Source: Clostridium sp. Ade.TY
GTDB lineage: Bacteria > Bacillota > Clostridia > Clostridiales > Clostridiaceae
Assembly (NCBI RefSeq): GCF_000498355.1
Contig: NZ_AVSV01000022.1
Coordinates: 124,001-188,000, forward strand
Length of the DNA stretch: 64,000 nucleotides
Direction of reading: 5' to 3'
Shown: positions 17,806 through 27,078 of the stretch, one piece after another
Position numbering within the stretch: position 1 is the stretch's first letter
Layout of the letters: the number at the start of each line of letters is the position of its first letter
Notes under the pieces: model-generated
Database searches by the model: none
The model's input: only the letters and a program-made list of their open reading frames with translations
What the model was told of the DNA's origin: nothing
Program-made: the position numbers and the translations under genes

Positions 17806-17944
17806 TAACTCATATATGATGAAAATATGGTTCATCGTGTCTACCAGATACCTTAAATATCTAGCTATGAGTGATTTATTTTAATTTATTAATTAAAATA
17901 AAGCTGTTATGAGTTGTCTTTTAATTCATAACAGCTTTTTCATT
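17806..17944 (+). promoter_or_regulatory. Purine riboswitch, guanine/hypoxanthine class, with terminator
   Basis: P1 is ACTCAT (17808-17813) paired with ATGAGT (17867-17872). The conserved core is present: ATATGG at 17825-17830, TCTACC at 17840-17845, and AGCTATG before the P1 3' strand. The specificity base before TATG is C, which pairs with guanine or hypoxanthine; adenine riboswitches have U there. The two hairpins are TGATGAA/TTCATCG-like and AGATACC/TAAATATCT-like. A terminator stem AAGCTGTTATGA/TCATAACAGCTT (17901-17937) with a T tract follows. Ligand binding is expected to free the terminator and switch the permease off. Confidence 0.93.
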
Positions 17945-17961
17945 TTGTGGGGGGAATAAAA

Positions 17962-19326
17962 ATGAAAAAAGAAAAAAAGTTTTTTGAGATCTTAGAAAAT
18001 AAAAATGTGGATTTTAAAAAGGAAATTATAGCAGGATGTACTACGTTTTTAACTATGGCTTATATAATAGCTGTTAATCCTAATATTTTAAGTGCTACAG
18101 GTATGGATCAAGGGGCACTTGTAACAGCAACTTGTTTATCAGCTGCTTTTGCAACAATACTTATGGGAGTTTTTGCAAATCTTCCTTTTGCTTTGGCATC
18201 AGGTATGGGACTGAATGCGTATTTTGCATTTTCAGTTGTTATAGGAAAAGGGATATCATGGGAGATTGCATTAACAGCAGTTTTTGTAGAAGGTATAATA
18301 TTTATATTGATGTCACTTTTTAAAGTTCGTCAAGCAGTTGTTAATGCTATACCTATGAATATGAAATATGCAGTTACTGCCGGAATTGGGATGTTTATAG
18401 CTTTTATTGGTCTTGCTGGTAGTGATATTGTTGTAGCTAATAAAGATACCTTTTTATCATTAGGTGATTTTAATGTGCCTACAGTGTTAGTTGCATTAAT
18501 CGGAGTTGTAGTAATAGCTATTTTAGATAAAAAAGGAGTTAGAGGTGCTATTTTATTTGGAATAGTAGTATCTACAGTTATTGCATGGGGATATGCTTTA
18601 TTTGATAGAGAATATGCAGCAAGTCTTGGCATATTTTTACCAGATGGAATAATAAAATTTGAAAGTATAGCTCCTATTGCTGGTAAGTTAGATTTTGGAT
18701 ATATTATGAATCCAAGCAATATAGGAACTTTTATAACTATAGTTTGTACATTCTTATTTGTTGATTTTTTTGATACAATAGGTACATTAGTTGGAGTATC
18801 ATCAAGAGCTGGTATGCTTGATGAAAAAGGTAATATACCAAATGCTAGTAAAGCGTTAATGGTTGATGCAATAGGAACAACAACAGGAGCTGTTATGGGA
18901 GTATCAACAGTTACAACTTTTGTGGAAAGTTCTACTGGAGTTTTAGCAGGAGGAAGAACTGGTTGGACATCAGTAACAACAGGTTTACTATTTTTAGCTG
19001 CAATGTTTTTCTCTCCTATATTTATAGCAATACCTGCTTGTGCAACAGCACCTGCTTTAATATATGTTGGATATTTAATGCTTGGAGCTTGTAAAAATAT
19101 TGATTTTGAAGAAATTACAGAAGGATTCCCGGCTTTTGTAACAATAGCTGCTATGCCATTAACTTATAGTATTGGTGATGGATTAACTTTAGGTGTTTTA
19201 GCTTATGTATTTGTAAATGTTTTATATAATATAGTCTTTATAAAAGAAAAAGATAAGAAGAAAAAAGTATCAATTGTAATGATTGTTTTAGCTTTAATAT
19301 TCTTAGTAAAATTATTTGTATTGTAA
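17962..19326 (+). CDS. pbuG: Hypoxanthine/guanine permease, NCS2 AzgA/PbuG-type
   Basis: Membrane purine transporter of 454 residues with about 12-14 membrane segments. The N-terminal EIIAGCTTFLTMAYIIAVNP and FALASGMGLNAYFAFSV blocks mark the AzgA/PbuG branch of the NCS2 family. FVDFFDTIGTLVGVSSRAG and the STVTTFVESSTGVLAGGRTG segment contain the conserved substrate-site residues. The ATG at 17962 is used because GGGGGG lies 7 bases before it; a GTG five codons upstream overlaps that site. The guanine-class riboswitch upstream supports a guanine/hypoxanthine substrate. Confidence 0.93.
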   Translation: MKKEKKFFEILENKNVDFKKEIIAGCTTFLTMAYIIAVNPNILSATGMDQGALVTATCLSAAFATILMGVFANLPFALASGMGLNAYFAFSVVIGKGISWEIALTAVFVEGIIFILMSLFKVRQAVVNAIPMNMKYAVTAGIGMFIAFIGLAGSDIVVANKDTFLSLGDFNVPTVLVALIGVVVIAILDKKGVRGAILFGIVVSTVIAWGYALFDREYAASLGIFLPDGIIKFESIAPIAGKLDFGYIMNPSNIGTFITIVCTFLFVDFFDTIGTLVGVSSRAGMLDEKGNIPNASKALMVDAIGTTTGAVMGVSTVTTFVESSTGVLAGGRTGWTSVTTGLLFLAAMFFSPIFIAIPACATAPALIYVGYLMLGACKNIDFEEITEGFPAFVTIAAMPLTYSIGDGLTLGVLAYVFVNVLYNIVFIKEKDKKKKVSIVMIVLALIFLVKLFVL

Positions 19327-19350
19327 AATTAAAAATATAATTTAAATTGT

Positions 19351-19386
19351 AAAGCTGATAGTATTTTGATTCTATCAGCTTTTTTA
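19351..19386 (+). terminator. Intrinsic terminator after the purine permease
   Basis: AAAGCTGATAG and CTATCAGCTTT form an 11-bp stem followed by a T run, 24 bases after the stop. Confidence 0.93.
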
Positions 19387-19400
19387 TGTTTAAAATACAA

Positions 19401-19455
19401 TTTGTTAACAATTTGTAAACAAAGTATTGACTTTAGTGTCGTACTAAAATAATAT
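19401..19455 (+). promoter_or_regulatory. Promoter of the yicC-remA-gmk series with tandem 11-mers upstream
   Basis: TTGACT at 19427-19432, 17 bases, TAATAT at 19450-19455. Directly upstream are two adjacent 11-base direct repeats, TTTGTTAACAA (19401-19411) and TTTGTAAACAA (19412-19422), differing at one base. One-turn direct repeats next to -35 suggest an activator site, but none is identified. The hexamers TTAACA and TAAACA are 11 bases apart, somewhat like Pho-box units. Confidence 0.6.
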
Positions 19456-19501
19456 GTACTTATGCTAATTGAAATAATATTAGTAATGAGGAGGCTTAGA
19501 A

Positions 19502-20383
19502 ATGGTTAAGAGTATGACAAGCTTCGGTAGAGCAAGAAGCGAAGAAGGATTAGAGAGAATATTTTCAATAGAAATGAAAAGTGTAAATCATAGATATTTA
19601 GATATGAATATAAGAATGCCAAAGTCAATGTTCCAACTTGAAGAAAAGTTTCGTAAAATTATAAGTGGAAAATTAAACAGAGGTAAAGTTGATGTTTATA
19701 TAAATATTAAAAATTTTCACAAAGGAGAAGCTATTGCAGAACTTAACGAAACACTTGCTAAAAGTTATTTTGAATGTTTGCAAAAATTATCAGATGAACT
19801 TGGAGTTTTAAATGATATAACTGCTACAAAAATAGCTAGATTCCCAGATGTTATTTCAATAGTTGAAAAAGAAGAAAATATTGAAGAAATATTTAGTGAA
19901 ATAAAATCTCTTATTGAATCAGCTTTAGATAAAATGGTTGAAATGAGAATAAGAGAAGGAGAAAAACTAAAAGAAGACATATTAGAAAAACTTATAATTA
20001 TAGAAAATCTTGTTGATTCTATAGAGAAAATTGCAGATTTAGTTCCTGTTGAATATAAATCTAAATTGGAAGATAGAATAAAAGATTTAACTTCAGGTAT
20101 TGAAATAGATAAAAATAGAATAGCTGTAGAAATAGCTATATTTGCAGATAAAGCTACAGTAGATGAAGAAATTATAAGACTTAGAAGTCATATAGGACAA
20201 ATGAGAAATACATTAGAATTAGATGAACCAATAGGAAGAAAATTGGATTTCATAGTTCAAGAAATGAATAGAGAGGCAAATACTATTGCTTCAAAATCAA
20301 ATGATATGAAAATGACAAATATAGTCATTGATATAAAAAATCTAATTGAAAAAATTAGAGAACAAGTGCAAAATATAGAATAA
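19502..20383 (+). CDS. YicC/YloC family endoribonuclease
   Basis: 293 residues. The family (YicC in E. coli, YloC in Bacillus) acts in RNA turnover; E. coli and Bacillus members are reported to cleave RNA. The start [11 protein letters not shown] and the region [19 protein letters not shown] (about 23-41) form the N-terminal domain. The C-terminal DUF1732 domain includes [30 protein letters not shown] and [17 protein letters not shown]. Gene order yicC-remA-gmk-rpoZ-coaBC-priA-def-fmt is the Bacillus yloC region. GAGGAGG lies 8 bases upstream of the ATG. Confidence 0.92.
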   Translation: MVKSMTSFGRARSEEGLERIFSIEMKSVNHRYLDMNIRMPKSMFQLEEKFRKIISGKLNRGKVDVYINIKNFHKGEAIAELNETLAKSYFECLQKLSDELGVLNDITATKIARFPDVISIVEKEENIEEIFSEIKSLIESALDKMVEMRIREGEKLKEDILEKLIIIENLVDSIEKIADLVPVEYKSKLEDRIKDLTSGIEIDKNRIAVEIAIFADKATVDEEIIRLRSHIGQMRNTLELDEPIGRKLDFIVQEMNREANTIASKSNDMKMTNIVIDIKNLIEKIREQVQNIE

Positions 20384-20397
20384 TTAGGAGGCAATAC

Positions 20398-20667
20398 ATG
20401 GGTATAAAATTAATTAATATTGGTTTTGGAAATATCGTATCAGCTAATAGATTAGTTGCAATTGTAAGTCCAGAGTCCGCACCAATAAAAAGAATAATCC
20501 AGGAAGCTAGAGATAGAGGAATGCTTATTGATGCAACTTATGGAAGAAGAACAAGAGCTGTAATTATAACAGATAGTGATCACGTAATTTTATCAGCTGT
20601 TCAACCTGAAACAGTAGCTCATAGATTATCAAACAAGGATGATCATGATGATGAGGTAGATGAATAA
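20398..20667 (+). CDS. remA: Extracellular matrix regulator RemA (DUF370)
   Basis: 89 residues. Small DNA-binding protein that forms octameric rings and in Bacillus activates matrix operons and osmoprotection genes. The motif [20 protein letters not shown] and [18 protein letters not shown] are near identical to characterised RemA, as is [20 protein letters not shown]. The tail is Asp/Glu/His-rich (DDHDDEVDE). Its role in Clostridia is not established. AGGAGG precedes the ATG. Its stop overlaps the start of gmk by one base. Confidence 0.93.
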   Translation: MGIKLINIGFGNIVSANRLVAIVSPESAPIKRIIQEARDRGMLIDATYGRRTRAVIITDSDHVILSAVQPETVAHRLSNKDDHDDEVDE

Positions 20668-21299
20668 TGAGCAAAAAAGGTGTATTATTAGTAATATCAG
20701 GTCCATCAGGAGCTGGTAAAGGAACAATTTGTAAGGCATTATTAGAAAAAAATAAAGAAATATATTTATCAGTTTCTGCAACTACAAGAGAGCCTAGAAA
20801 AGGTGAAGTAGAAGGCGTGAACTATTTCTTTTTAAAGAAAGAAGATTTTCTTCAAAAAGTTGAAGAGGGAGATTTCTTAGAGCATGCTGAAGTTTATGGA
20901 AATTATTATGGAACACCAAGATCAAGTGTCAAAAAGATGATAGATCAAGGTAGAGACGTAATTTTAGAAATAGATATACAAGGTGCTTTAAAAGTAAAAG
21001 AAAACTGCGAAGAAGGAATTTTTATATTCATATTACCACCATCAATGGAGGAATTAAAACAAAGAATAATAAAAAGAGGTAGTGAGACACCTGAATCATT
21101 AATGAGAAGATTTAAATCAGCGTATAAAGAAATAAATTATATTTCAAAATATAATTATGCTGTAGTAAATGATGAAGTTGATACAGCTGTATCAAAAATA
21201 GAAGCAATTATAGCTGCAGAAAAATGTAGAGTAGATAGAATGAAAAATAAGATATTAGATTCTAAGGAGGGTATTATACATGAACAACTCTATGATTAA
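20667..21299 (+). CDS. gmk: Guanylate kinase
   Basis: 210 residues. Phosphorylates GMP to GDP with ATP. The P-loop ISGPSGAGKGT is at about 10-20. The GMP-binding region has SATTREPRKGEVEGVNYFF (about 37-55), GNYYGTPRSSV and DIQGALKVK. IFILPPSMEELKQRIIKRG and the lid region follow. Normal size. It overlaps the remA stop (TAATG) and rpoZ starts inside its 3' end, so translation of the three is coupled. Confidence 0.97.
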   Translation: MSKKGVLLVISGPSGAGKGTICKALLEKNKEIYLSVSATTREPRKGEVEGVNYFFLKKEDFLQKVEEGDFLEHAEVYGNYYGTPRSSVKKMIDQGRDVILEIDIQGALKVKENCEEGIFIFILPPSMEELKQRIIKRGSETPESLMRRFKSAYKEINYISKYNYAVVNDEVDTAVSKIEAIIAAEKCRVDRMKNKILDSKEGIIHEQLYD

Positions 21300-21492
21300 T
21301 CCATCAATAGTAGATTTATTAAAGAAAGTAGAAGATAGATATTCACTAGTTATAGTAACTTCAAAAAGAGCTAGACAAATAATAGCTGGAAGTGAACCAT
21401 TAGTAGAAATAGATTCACAAAAACCTTTAACAATAGCAATAAATGAAGTGAACGAAGGAAAAGTAACTTACGAAGCTTCAGAAGGAAAATAG
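21280..21492 (+). CDS. rpoZ: RNA polymerase omega subunit
   Basis: 70 residues. Small subunit that helps fold the beta-prime subunit. The family core MINPSIVDLLKKVEDRYSLV followed by TSKRARQIIAG and KPLTIAINEVNEGKVTYE is present. It starts 20 bases before the end of gmk in another frame, with AAGGAGG inside gmk 9 bases upstream. Confidence 0.95.
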   Translation: MNNSMINPSIVDLLKKVEDRYSLVIVTSKRARQIIAGSEPLVEIDSQKPLTIAINEVNEGKVTYEASEGK

Positions 21493-21496
21493 TAAA

Positions 21497-22687
21497 ATGT
21501 ATAAGGGAAAATGTGTTGTATTAGGAGTATGTGGAGGAATAGCAGTTTACAAAGCTTTAGATGTTGTAAGTTCGCTTCGAAAAAAAGGGATTGAAGTTAG
21601 AGTTATTATGACTGAGTCAGCTACTCAGTTTGTAACTCCTCTGACTTTTCAATCAATAAGTCAAAATATGGTTATAACTGATATGTTTGCGGAACCAAAA
21701 GCATGGGAAATTCAACATATAAGTTTAGCTCAAAAAGCTGATGTTATGCTTATTGCTCCAGCTACAGCAAATATAATAGGAAAAGTTGCAAATGGTATAG
21801 CAGATGATATGCTTTCTACAACTATAATGGCAACTAGAGCAAAAGTTATATTTGCACCAGCTATGAATACAAACATGTATGAAAATCCTATAGTTCAATC
21901 AAATATAAGTAAACTTAAAAGTTTAGGATATGAGTTTATTGAACCAGATTCTGGAAGACTTGCTTGTGGTGATGTTGGAAAAGGTAAACTGCCAAAGCCA
22001 GATGTGATTTTTAAGAATGTACTTACAGCTCTTCATCCTGTTAAGGATTTAGATGGAAAGAAAGTACTTGTAACAGCTGGACCTACTAGAGCAAACATAG
22101 ATCCTGTAAGATTTATAACTAATAGATCAACAGGTAAAATGGGATATGCAATAGCAGAAGAAGCAAGAGATAGAGGAGCATCTGTTACACTAGTTACAGG
22201 AGCTAAAGGGATTGAAAAACCACATGGAATTGATGTTATAGAAGTAGAGACTAATGCTCAAATGAGAGAAGTAGTTATAAATAACTTTGATAACTCTGAT
22301 ATAGTTGTAAAATCAGCTGCTGTTGCAGATTATAAACCTAAAGAATATAGTGTTGAAAAAATTAAAAAAGGCGAAGGGAATTTAAATATTGAACTTGTAA
22401 GAGATAATGATATTTTAAAGGAACTTGGTGATAAAAAAGATAAACAAATTTTAGTTGGGTTTGCAGCTGAAAGTAGTAATTTGATAGATAATGCAAAAGG
22501 TAAATTAAAGAGAAAAAATCTAGATTACATTGTAGCTAATGACATTACACAGTCAGAAACAGGATTTGGAAGTGATAATAACAAAGTATTTGTAATATCA
22601 AAAGAAGGTTCTGTTTTAGAATTAGATACAATGAGTAAAAGAGATGTTGCAAGTAATTTATTTGATGCTATTTGTAGAAAGCGCTAA
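21497..22687 (+). CDS. coaBC: Bifunctional phosphopantothenoylcysteine decarboxylase / phosphopantothenate-cysteine ligase
   Basis: 396 residues, two steps of coenzyme A synthesis. The CoaC part (1-185) has the flavin fold start GVCGGIAVYKALDV, the catalytic His in QHISLAQKADVMLIAPATAN and PAMNTNMYENP. The CoaB part (190-396) has VLVTAGPTRANIDPVRFI, NRSTGKMGYAIAEEA, KSAAVADYKP and the KIKKG substrate-binding Lys pair. Full length. The ATG lies 4 bases after rpoZ without a strong ribosome site, so it probably depends on coupling. Confidence 0.97.
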   Translation: MYKGKCVVLGVCGGIAVYKALDVVSSLRKKGIEVRVIMTESATQFVTPLTFQSISQNMVITDMFAEPKAWEIQHISLAQKADVMLIAPATANIIGKVANGIADDMLSTTIMATRAKVIFAPAMNTNMYENPIVQSNISKLKSLGYEFIEPDSGRLACGDVGKGKLPKPDVIFKNVLTALHPVKDLDGKKVLVTAGPTRANIDPVRFITNRSTGKMGYAIAEEARDRGASVTLVTGAKGIEKPHGIDVIEVETNAQMREVVINNFDNSDIVVKSAAVADYKPKEYSVEKIKKGEGNLNIELVRDNDILKELGDKKDKQILVGFAAESSNLIDNAKGKLKRKNLDYIVANDITQSETGFGSDNNKVFVISKEGSVLELDTMSKRDVASNLFDAICRKR

Positions 22688-22702
22688 ATTGCGCTTTCTT
22701 CT
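22677..22702 (+). terminator. Short GC-rich hairpin at the end of coaBC
   Basis: GAAAGCGC and GCGCTTTC form an 8-bp stem around the stop codon. The T tract is short (TTCTTCTGC), so termination may be partial and priA may be read through. Confidence 0.55.
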
Positions 22703-22741
22703 GCTATATTGACAAATTTTAAGAAAGGGTGATTTTTATAA

Positions 22742-24937
22742 ATGGAACTATATGCCGAAGTAATTGTAAATAGTGAAGCTGTAGAAATAGATAAACCTTT
22801 TACTTATAAAGTAAAAAAAGAATTTAATGATTTAATTAGTATCGGTCATAGGGTAAAAGTTCCGTTTGGTATATCTAATAAATTAATAGAAGGTTTTGTA
22901 ATTGCTCTTTCTACAGAATTTGAAGGTAAATATAAAGTAAAAGAAATTAAAAAGTTATGTGATGATGAACCAATATTAACTAGAGAAGATTTGTTAATGA
23001 TAGAATTTTTAAGAACAAAGACTTTATGTAAATATATAGATGCTATAAGAGTGTTAATACCAACAGGTCTTATAAAAGGAATTAAAAATAAAAAAAAGAG
23101 TGTTATAAAGTTTAATAAAGAATTAGATGATGAATTTAAAAATAAAGAAAATTATATAAAGCTTATAAATTTTATAAAAAATAATAATTGTATATATACA
23201 AAGTCAGATCTTAATAAAAATTTTAAATTTTCTATGTATACTATAAATAAGGCTATTGAAAAAGGTTTTTTAACTATAGAAGAAAAAATAGTACATAGAT
23301 ATAATAGTAAAATTTATGAAGATAATGATGTGGAAAATTTGACAGATGAACAAATTAAAGCTATATCTGAAATTAAAAATTCTGAATTTAACGGATTCCT
23401 TTTAAAAGGGGTAACAGGTTCAGGAAAAACAGAAGTTTATATGAAATTAGTTGAACATACTTTAAATAATGGAAAGGGTGCAATAGTACTTGTTCCTGAA
23501 ATAGCACTTACTCCTCAAATGATAGAAAGATTTAAGGGGAGATTTGGAGAAGATGTAGCATTATTTCATAGCAAACTTTCTGATGGAGAAAGATTTGATG
23601 AATGGTATAGAGTGAAATCTGGAAAATGTAGACTTGTAGTTGGAGCTAGAAGTGCATTATTTTTGCCTGTTAATAATCTTGGAATGATAATAGTTGATGA
23701 AGAGCATGAAGGAACTTATAAATCAGAACATAATCCTAAATATAATACTAAAGAAGTTGTTGAATTTTTAAGTTTTACAAAGGGATGTAAATATATATTA
23801 GGTTCAGCGACTCCATCTGTTGAAAGCTTTGCTGATGCCATGGTATCAAAAATCAAACTTGTAACTTTAGAAAGAAGAATAGATAATAAACCTCTTCCAA
23901 ATATGGAGATAGTTGATATGAGGGAAGAACTTAGGGTTAAAAACTTATCTATGTTTTCAAGGAAATTATATAAAGAAATAAAAGAAGCTTTAGAAAGAAA
24001 AGAACAAATAATACTGTTTTTAAATAGAAGAGGATTTTCAACTTTTGTATCTTGTAGAAGTTGTGGTTATGTTTTTAAGTGTCATAAATGTGACATATCT
24101 ATGACGTATCATAAAAATGGATATTTAGTATGTCATTACTGTGGTAAAACAGAAAAACAGCTTCATGTATGTCCAAAGTGTAAGAGTAAATATGTAAAAT
24201 TTTTTGGAGCAGGAACTGAAAAAGTTGAAAGTGAAGTTAAAAAATACTTTAAAGATGCTAAAGTGTTAAGAATGGATAAAGATACAACAAGAAATAAGGG
24301 GTCTCATGAAAAAATATATAATGCCTTTAAAAATAAAGAGGCTGATATTTTAATTGGTACACAAATGATTGGAAAAGGCTTAGATTTTAAAGATGTAACA
24401 GTTGTTGGAGTTTTAGCTGCAGATATGTCCCTTAATATACCGGATTATAGGTCTTCTGAAAAAACTTTTCAAACTATAACTCAAGTTGCTGGAAGAGCTG
24501 GAAGAGGAGATAAAAAAGGAAAAGTAATTATTCAAACATATGATCCTGAAAATCCAAGCTTAAATTATGCTGTTAATAATGATTATATTGGTATGTTTAA
24601 AGAAGAGATTAGTATAAGAAAGCAAATGGGATATCCTCCTTTTGAAAAGATAATTTTAATAAGAGGTATATCTAAAGATGAGAAGAATTTAGAAGATTTT
24701 ATGAAAAAAGCATCTATAAAAATAAAAGAAATATCAGAGGAAGATATAACAATGTTAGGACCAACTAAATGCATAGTATCTAAAATAAAAGATAAGTTTA
24801 GGTGGCAAATAATGATAAAAGGTAAATTTTCTGATGATTATTCTAAAAAAGTTAGAGACACACTTTATGAAATGAATAAGAGTGTTTATAATGAAATAAG
24901 AATAAATATTGATATTAATCCAAACAATTTTTTATAA
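22742..24937 (+). CDS. priA: Primosomal replication-restart helicase PriA
   Basis: 731-residue superfamily 2 helicase that reloads the replisome at stalled forks. The N-terminal DNA-binding domain covers 1-105. The helicase has Walker A GVTGSGKTEVYM (about 218-229), VPEIALTPQM, Walker B IIVDEEHEGTYKSEHNP and LGSATPSVESF. The zinc region carries eight Cys (CRSCGYVFKCHKCDIS, CHYCGK, CPKCKSKY; about 439-482). Later motifs are IGTQMIGKGLDFK and QVAGRAGRG. All motifs are intact. GGGTGAT precedes the ATG. Confidence 0.97.
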   Translation: MELYAEVIVNSEAVEIDKPFTYKVKKEFNDLISIGHRVKVPFGISNKLIEGFVIALSTEFEGKYKVKEIKKLCDDEPILTREDLLMIEFLRTKTLCKYIDAIRVLIPTGLIKGIKNKKKSVIKFNKELDDEFKNKENYIKLINFIKNNNCIYTKSDLNKNFKFSMYTINKAIEKGFLTIEEKIVHRYNSKIYEDNDVENLTDEQIKAISEIKNSEFNGFLLKGVTGSGKTEVYMKLVEHTLNNGKGAIVLVPEIALTPQMIERFKGRFGEDVALFHSKLSDGERFDEWYRVKSGKCRLVVGARSALFLPVNNLGMIIVDEEHEGTYKSEHNPKYNTKEVVEFLSFTKGCKYILGSATPSVESFADAMVSKIKLVTLERRIDNKPLPNMEIVDMREELRVKNLSMFSRKLYKEIKEALERKEQIILFLNRRGFSTFVSCRSCGYVFKCHKCDISMTYHKNGYLVCHYCGKTEKQLHVCPKCKSKYVKFFGAGTEKVESEVKKYFKDAKVLRMDKDTTRNKGSHEKIYNAFKNKEADILIGTQMIGKGLDFKDVTVVGVLAADMSLNIPDYRSSEKTFQTITQVAGRAGRGDKKGKVIIQTYDPENPSLNYAVNNDYIGMFKEEISIRKQMGYPPFEKIILIRGISKDEKNLEDFMKKASIKIKEISEEDITMLGPTKCIVSKIKDKFRWQIMIKGKFSDDYSKKVRDTLYEMNKSVYNEIRINIDINPNNFL

Positions 24938-24954
24938 ACTAGGAGGAATTTTTT

Positions 24955-25398
24955 ATGGCAATTAGAAATATAAGAAAAAATGGTGATGATGTATTAAGAA
25001 AGAAAAGTAAAGTTGTAGAAAAAATAGATAATAGAACTTTAACTTTAATTGAAGATATGATAGATACTATGTATGAAGCAGATGGAGTAGGGCTTGCAGC
25101 ACCACAAGTTGGAATACTTAAAAGATTATTTGTTATAGATATATATGATGGAGAAGGTCCAAGAGTATTTATAAATCCAGAAATATTAGAAACAAGTGGA
25201 AGTCAAGTTGGAGAAGAAGGATGTTTAAGCGTCCCAGGAGTATCAGAAGAAGTTGATAGACCAAACTTTGTTAAAGTTAAAGCTATAAATGAAAAAGGTG
25301 AGGAATTTATATTAGAAGCAGAAGAATTGCTTGCTAGAGCTGTTTTACATGAAAATGATCACTTAGATGGAATTTTATTTATAGATAAAGTAAAATAG
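24955..25398 (+). CDS. def: Peptide deformylase
   Basis: 147 residues. Removes the formyl group from nascent N-terminal methionine. The three metal-site motifs are [10 protein letters not shown] (about 42-51), EEGCLSVPG with the Cys ligand (about 87-95), and HENDHLDG with two His ligands and the catalytic Glu (about 131-138). AGGAGG lies 8 bases upstream. It sits just before fmt, which makes the formyl-tRNA that creates its substrate. Confidence 0.97.
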   Translation: MAIRNIRKNGDDVLRKKSKVVEKIDNRTLTLIEDMIDTMYEADGVGLAAPQVGILKRLFVIDIYDGEGPRVFINPEILETSGSQVGEEGCLSVPGVSEEVDRPNFVKVKAINEKGEEFILEAEELLARAVLHENDHLDGILFIDKVK

Positions 25399-25425
25399 AA
25401 ATAAAAAACAAAAGGAGGAATAGTT

Positions 25426-26355
25426 TTGAAGATAGTATTTATGGGAACACCAGATTTTGCTGTTCCATCTTTAAAAGCCTTAATAGATAAATATGGAGTT
25501 TGTGCAGTATTTACTCAACCAGATAGACCTAAGGGAAGAGGAAAAAAGCTAGCATTTTCACCAGTAAAAGAAGAAGCGTTAAAACATGATATAAAAATTT
25601 ATCAACCAGAAAAGCTTAAAGATGAGAAGAAAATGATTGAAGAACTTAAAGCTATGGAGCCAGATTTTATAATAGTTGTAGCATTTGGACAAATTCTTAC
25701 AAAAGAAGTGTTAGACATACCAAAATACGGATGTATAAACTTGCATGGCTCAATACTTCCTATGTATAGGGGAGCAGCTCCTATAAACTGGGCTATTATG
25801 ATGGGAGAAAAGACTTCAGGAAATACAACTATGCTTATGGATGTAGGTTTAGATACAGGTGATATGCTTTTAAAAGATGAAGTTGAAATTACAGATAATA
25901 TGACAGCTGGAGAGCTTTATGACTTGTTAAAAGAAAGAGGCGGAGATCTTTTAATTAAAACAATAGAAGGATTAGTTAATAATTCTATAAAACCTGAAAA
26001 ACAATCAGATGAAACTTTCTATGCAAAAATGTTAAATAAAAAGTTAGCAGAAATAGATTGGAATAAAAGTGCACTAGAAATTCATAATATGATTAGAGGA
26101 TTAAATCCTTGGCCTATTGCACATACTTTATACGAAGGAAATACTATGAAAATATTTGAAAGTGAAGTTTTAAATAAAGATAGTAATTTAGAAAATGGAA
26201 AAATAATAAATGTATCTAAAAATGGAATAGAAGTTTCAACAAACAAAGGGGTACTTTTAATTAAAAAGGTTCAATTTCCAAATTCAAAACCTTTAATGGT
26301 AGAACAATATATAAATGGCCATGATGTAAAAGATGGACTTATATTAGGTAAATAG
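25426..26355 (+). CDS. fmt: Methionyl-tRNA formyltransferase
   Basis: 309 residues. Formylates initiator Met-tRNA using 10-formyl-tetrahydrofolate. The N-terminal domain has [12 protein letters not shown], the catalytic Asn/His stretch [20 protein letters not shown] (about 105-124), and the Asp in [15 protein letters not shown]. The C-terminal tRNA-binding domain has [13 protein letters not shown]. The TTG at 25426 is used, with AAAGGAGG 8 bases upstream. Directly after def. Confidence 0.97.
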   Translation: MKIVFMGTPDFAVPSLKALIDKYGVCAVFTQPDRPKGRGKKLAFSPVKEEALKHDIKIYQPEKLKDEKKMIEELKAMEPDFIIVVAFGQILTKEVLDIPKYGCINLHGSILPMYRGAAPINWAIMMGEKTSGNTTMLMDVGLDTGDMLLKDEVEITDNMTAGELYDLLKERGGDLLIKTIEGLVNNSIKPEKQSDETFYAKMLNKKLAEIDWNKSALEIHNMIRGLNPWPIAHTLYEGNTMKIFESEVLNKDSNLENGKIINVSKNGIEVSTNKGVLLIKKVQFPNSKPLMVEQYINGHDVKDGLILGK

Positions 26356-26366
26356 GAGGTATAAAT

Positions 26367-27056
26367 ATGTATTATCCATTTTATTTTGATAGAACTATGC
26401 TTATATTAATACCAGCACTTTTAGTTAGTATATGGGCGCAAAGTAGAATTAGCTCAACTTACAATAAGTACAGAAATGTAAGGATTATGAATGGATATAC
26501 AGGTGAGCAGGTTGCGAGAATGATGCTAAATGAAGCAGGACTATCTTATGTAAACATAGAAGTTGTTAATACGAAACTTGGAGATCATTATGATCCAAGT
26601 AGTAAAGTTTTAAGATTATCTCCTGAGGTTTATAGTGGAAATTCAATTGCAGCTGCTGGAATAGCAGCTCATGAAGTTGGTCACGCTATACAAGATAAGG
26701 AAGGATATAAACCACTTGTATTAAGAAATTCAATAGTTCCAGTTGTGAATTTTAGCTCAGGTATTTCTTGGATATTATTTGTTGTTGGTTTAATTATGGG
26801 AAACCATATGTTTGTTAATCTAGGAATTATATTATTTTCAGCTGTAGTAATATTTCAATTAATTACATTACCAGTAGAATTTAATGCATCAAATAGGGCA
26901 ATAAACGTATTAAGTAATAGAGGAATACTTTATGGTGATGAGATAAATGGTGCAAAAAAAGTTTTAGGAGCAGCAGCTATGACATACATTGCTTCAGCTC
27001 TTATGGCTATAGCTCAATTATTAAGATTACTTGCTATAAGTAATAGAGATCAATAA
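26367..27056 (+). CDS. Membrane zinc metallopeptidase, YugP family
   Basis: 229 residues. The zinc-site motif AAHEVGHAIQDKEGY (about 99-113) and the later LPVEFNASNRAINVL (about 170-184, probable third ligand Glu) define the family. Membrane segments are at about 7-24, 123-144, 149-170 and 199-219. The catalytic loop lies between the first two. The substrate is unknown. It is placed between fmt and rsmB, as in many Clostridia. AGGAGG lies 8 bases before the ATG. Confidence 0.88.
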   Translation: MYYPFYFDRTMLILIPALLVSIWAQSRISSTYNKYRNVRIMNGYTGEQVARMMLNEAGLSYVNIEVVNTKLGDHYDPSSKVLRLSPEVYSGNSIAAAGIAAHEVGHAIQDKEGYKPLVLRNSIVPVVNFSSGISWILFVVGLIMGNHMFVNLGIILFSAVVIFQLITLPVEFNASNRAINVLSNRGILYGDEINGAKKVLGAAAMTYIASALMAIAQLLRLLAISNRDQ

Positions 27057-27078
27057 AAACTTAGAGAAGAGGTATTTT

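Noticed and set aside
18132-18323. Second + frame inside the purine permease
   Set aside because: Cys/Phe-rich frame-shifted reading of a membrane protein; no ribosome site.
22711-22716. TTGACA before priA
   Set aside because: No -10 box at 16-18 bases before the start codon region; a lone hexamer is expected by chance.
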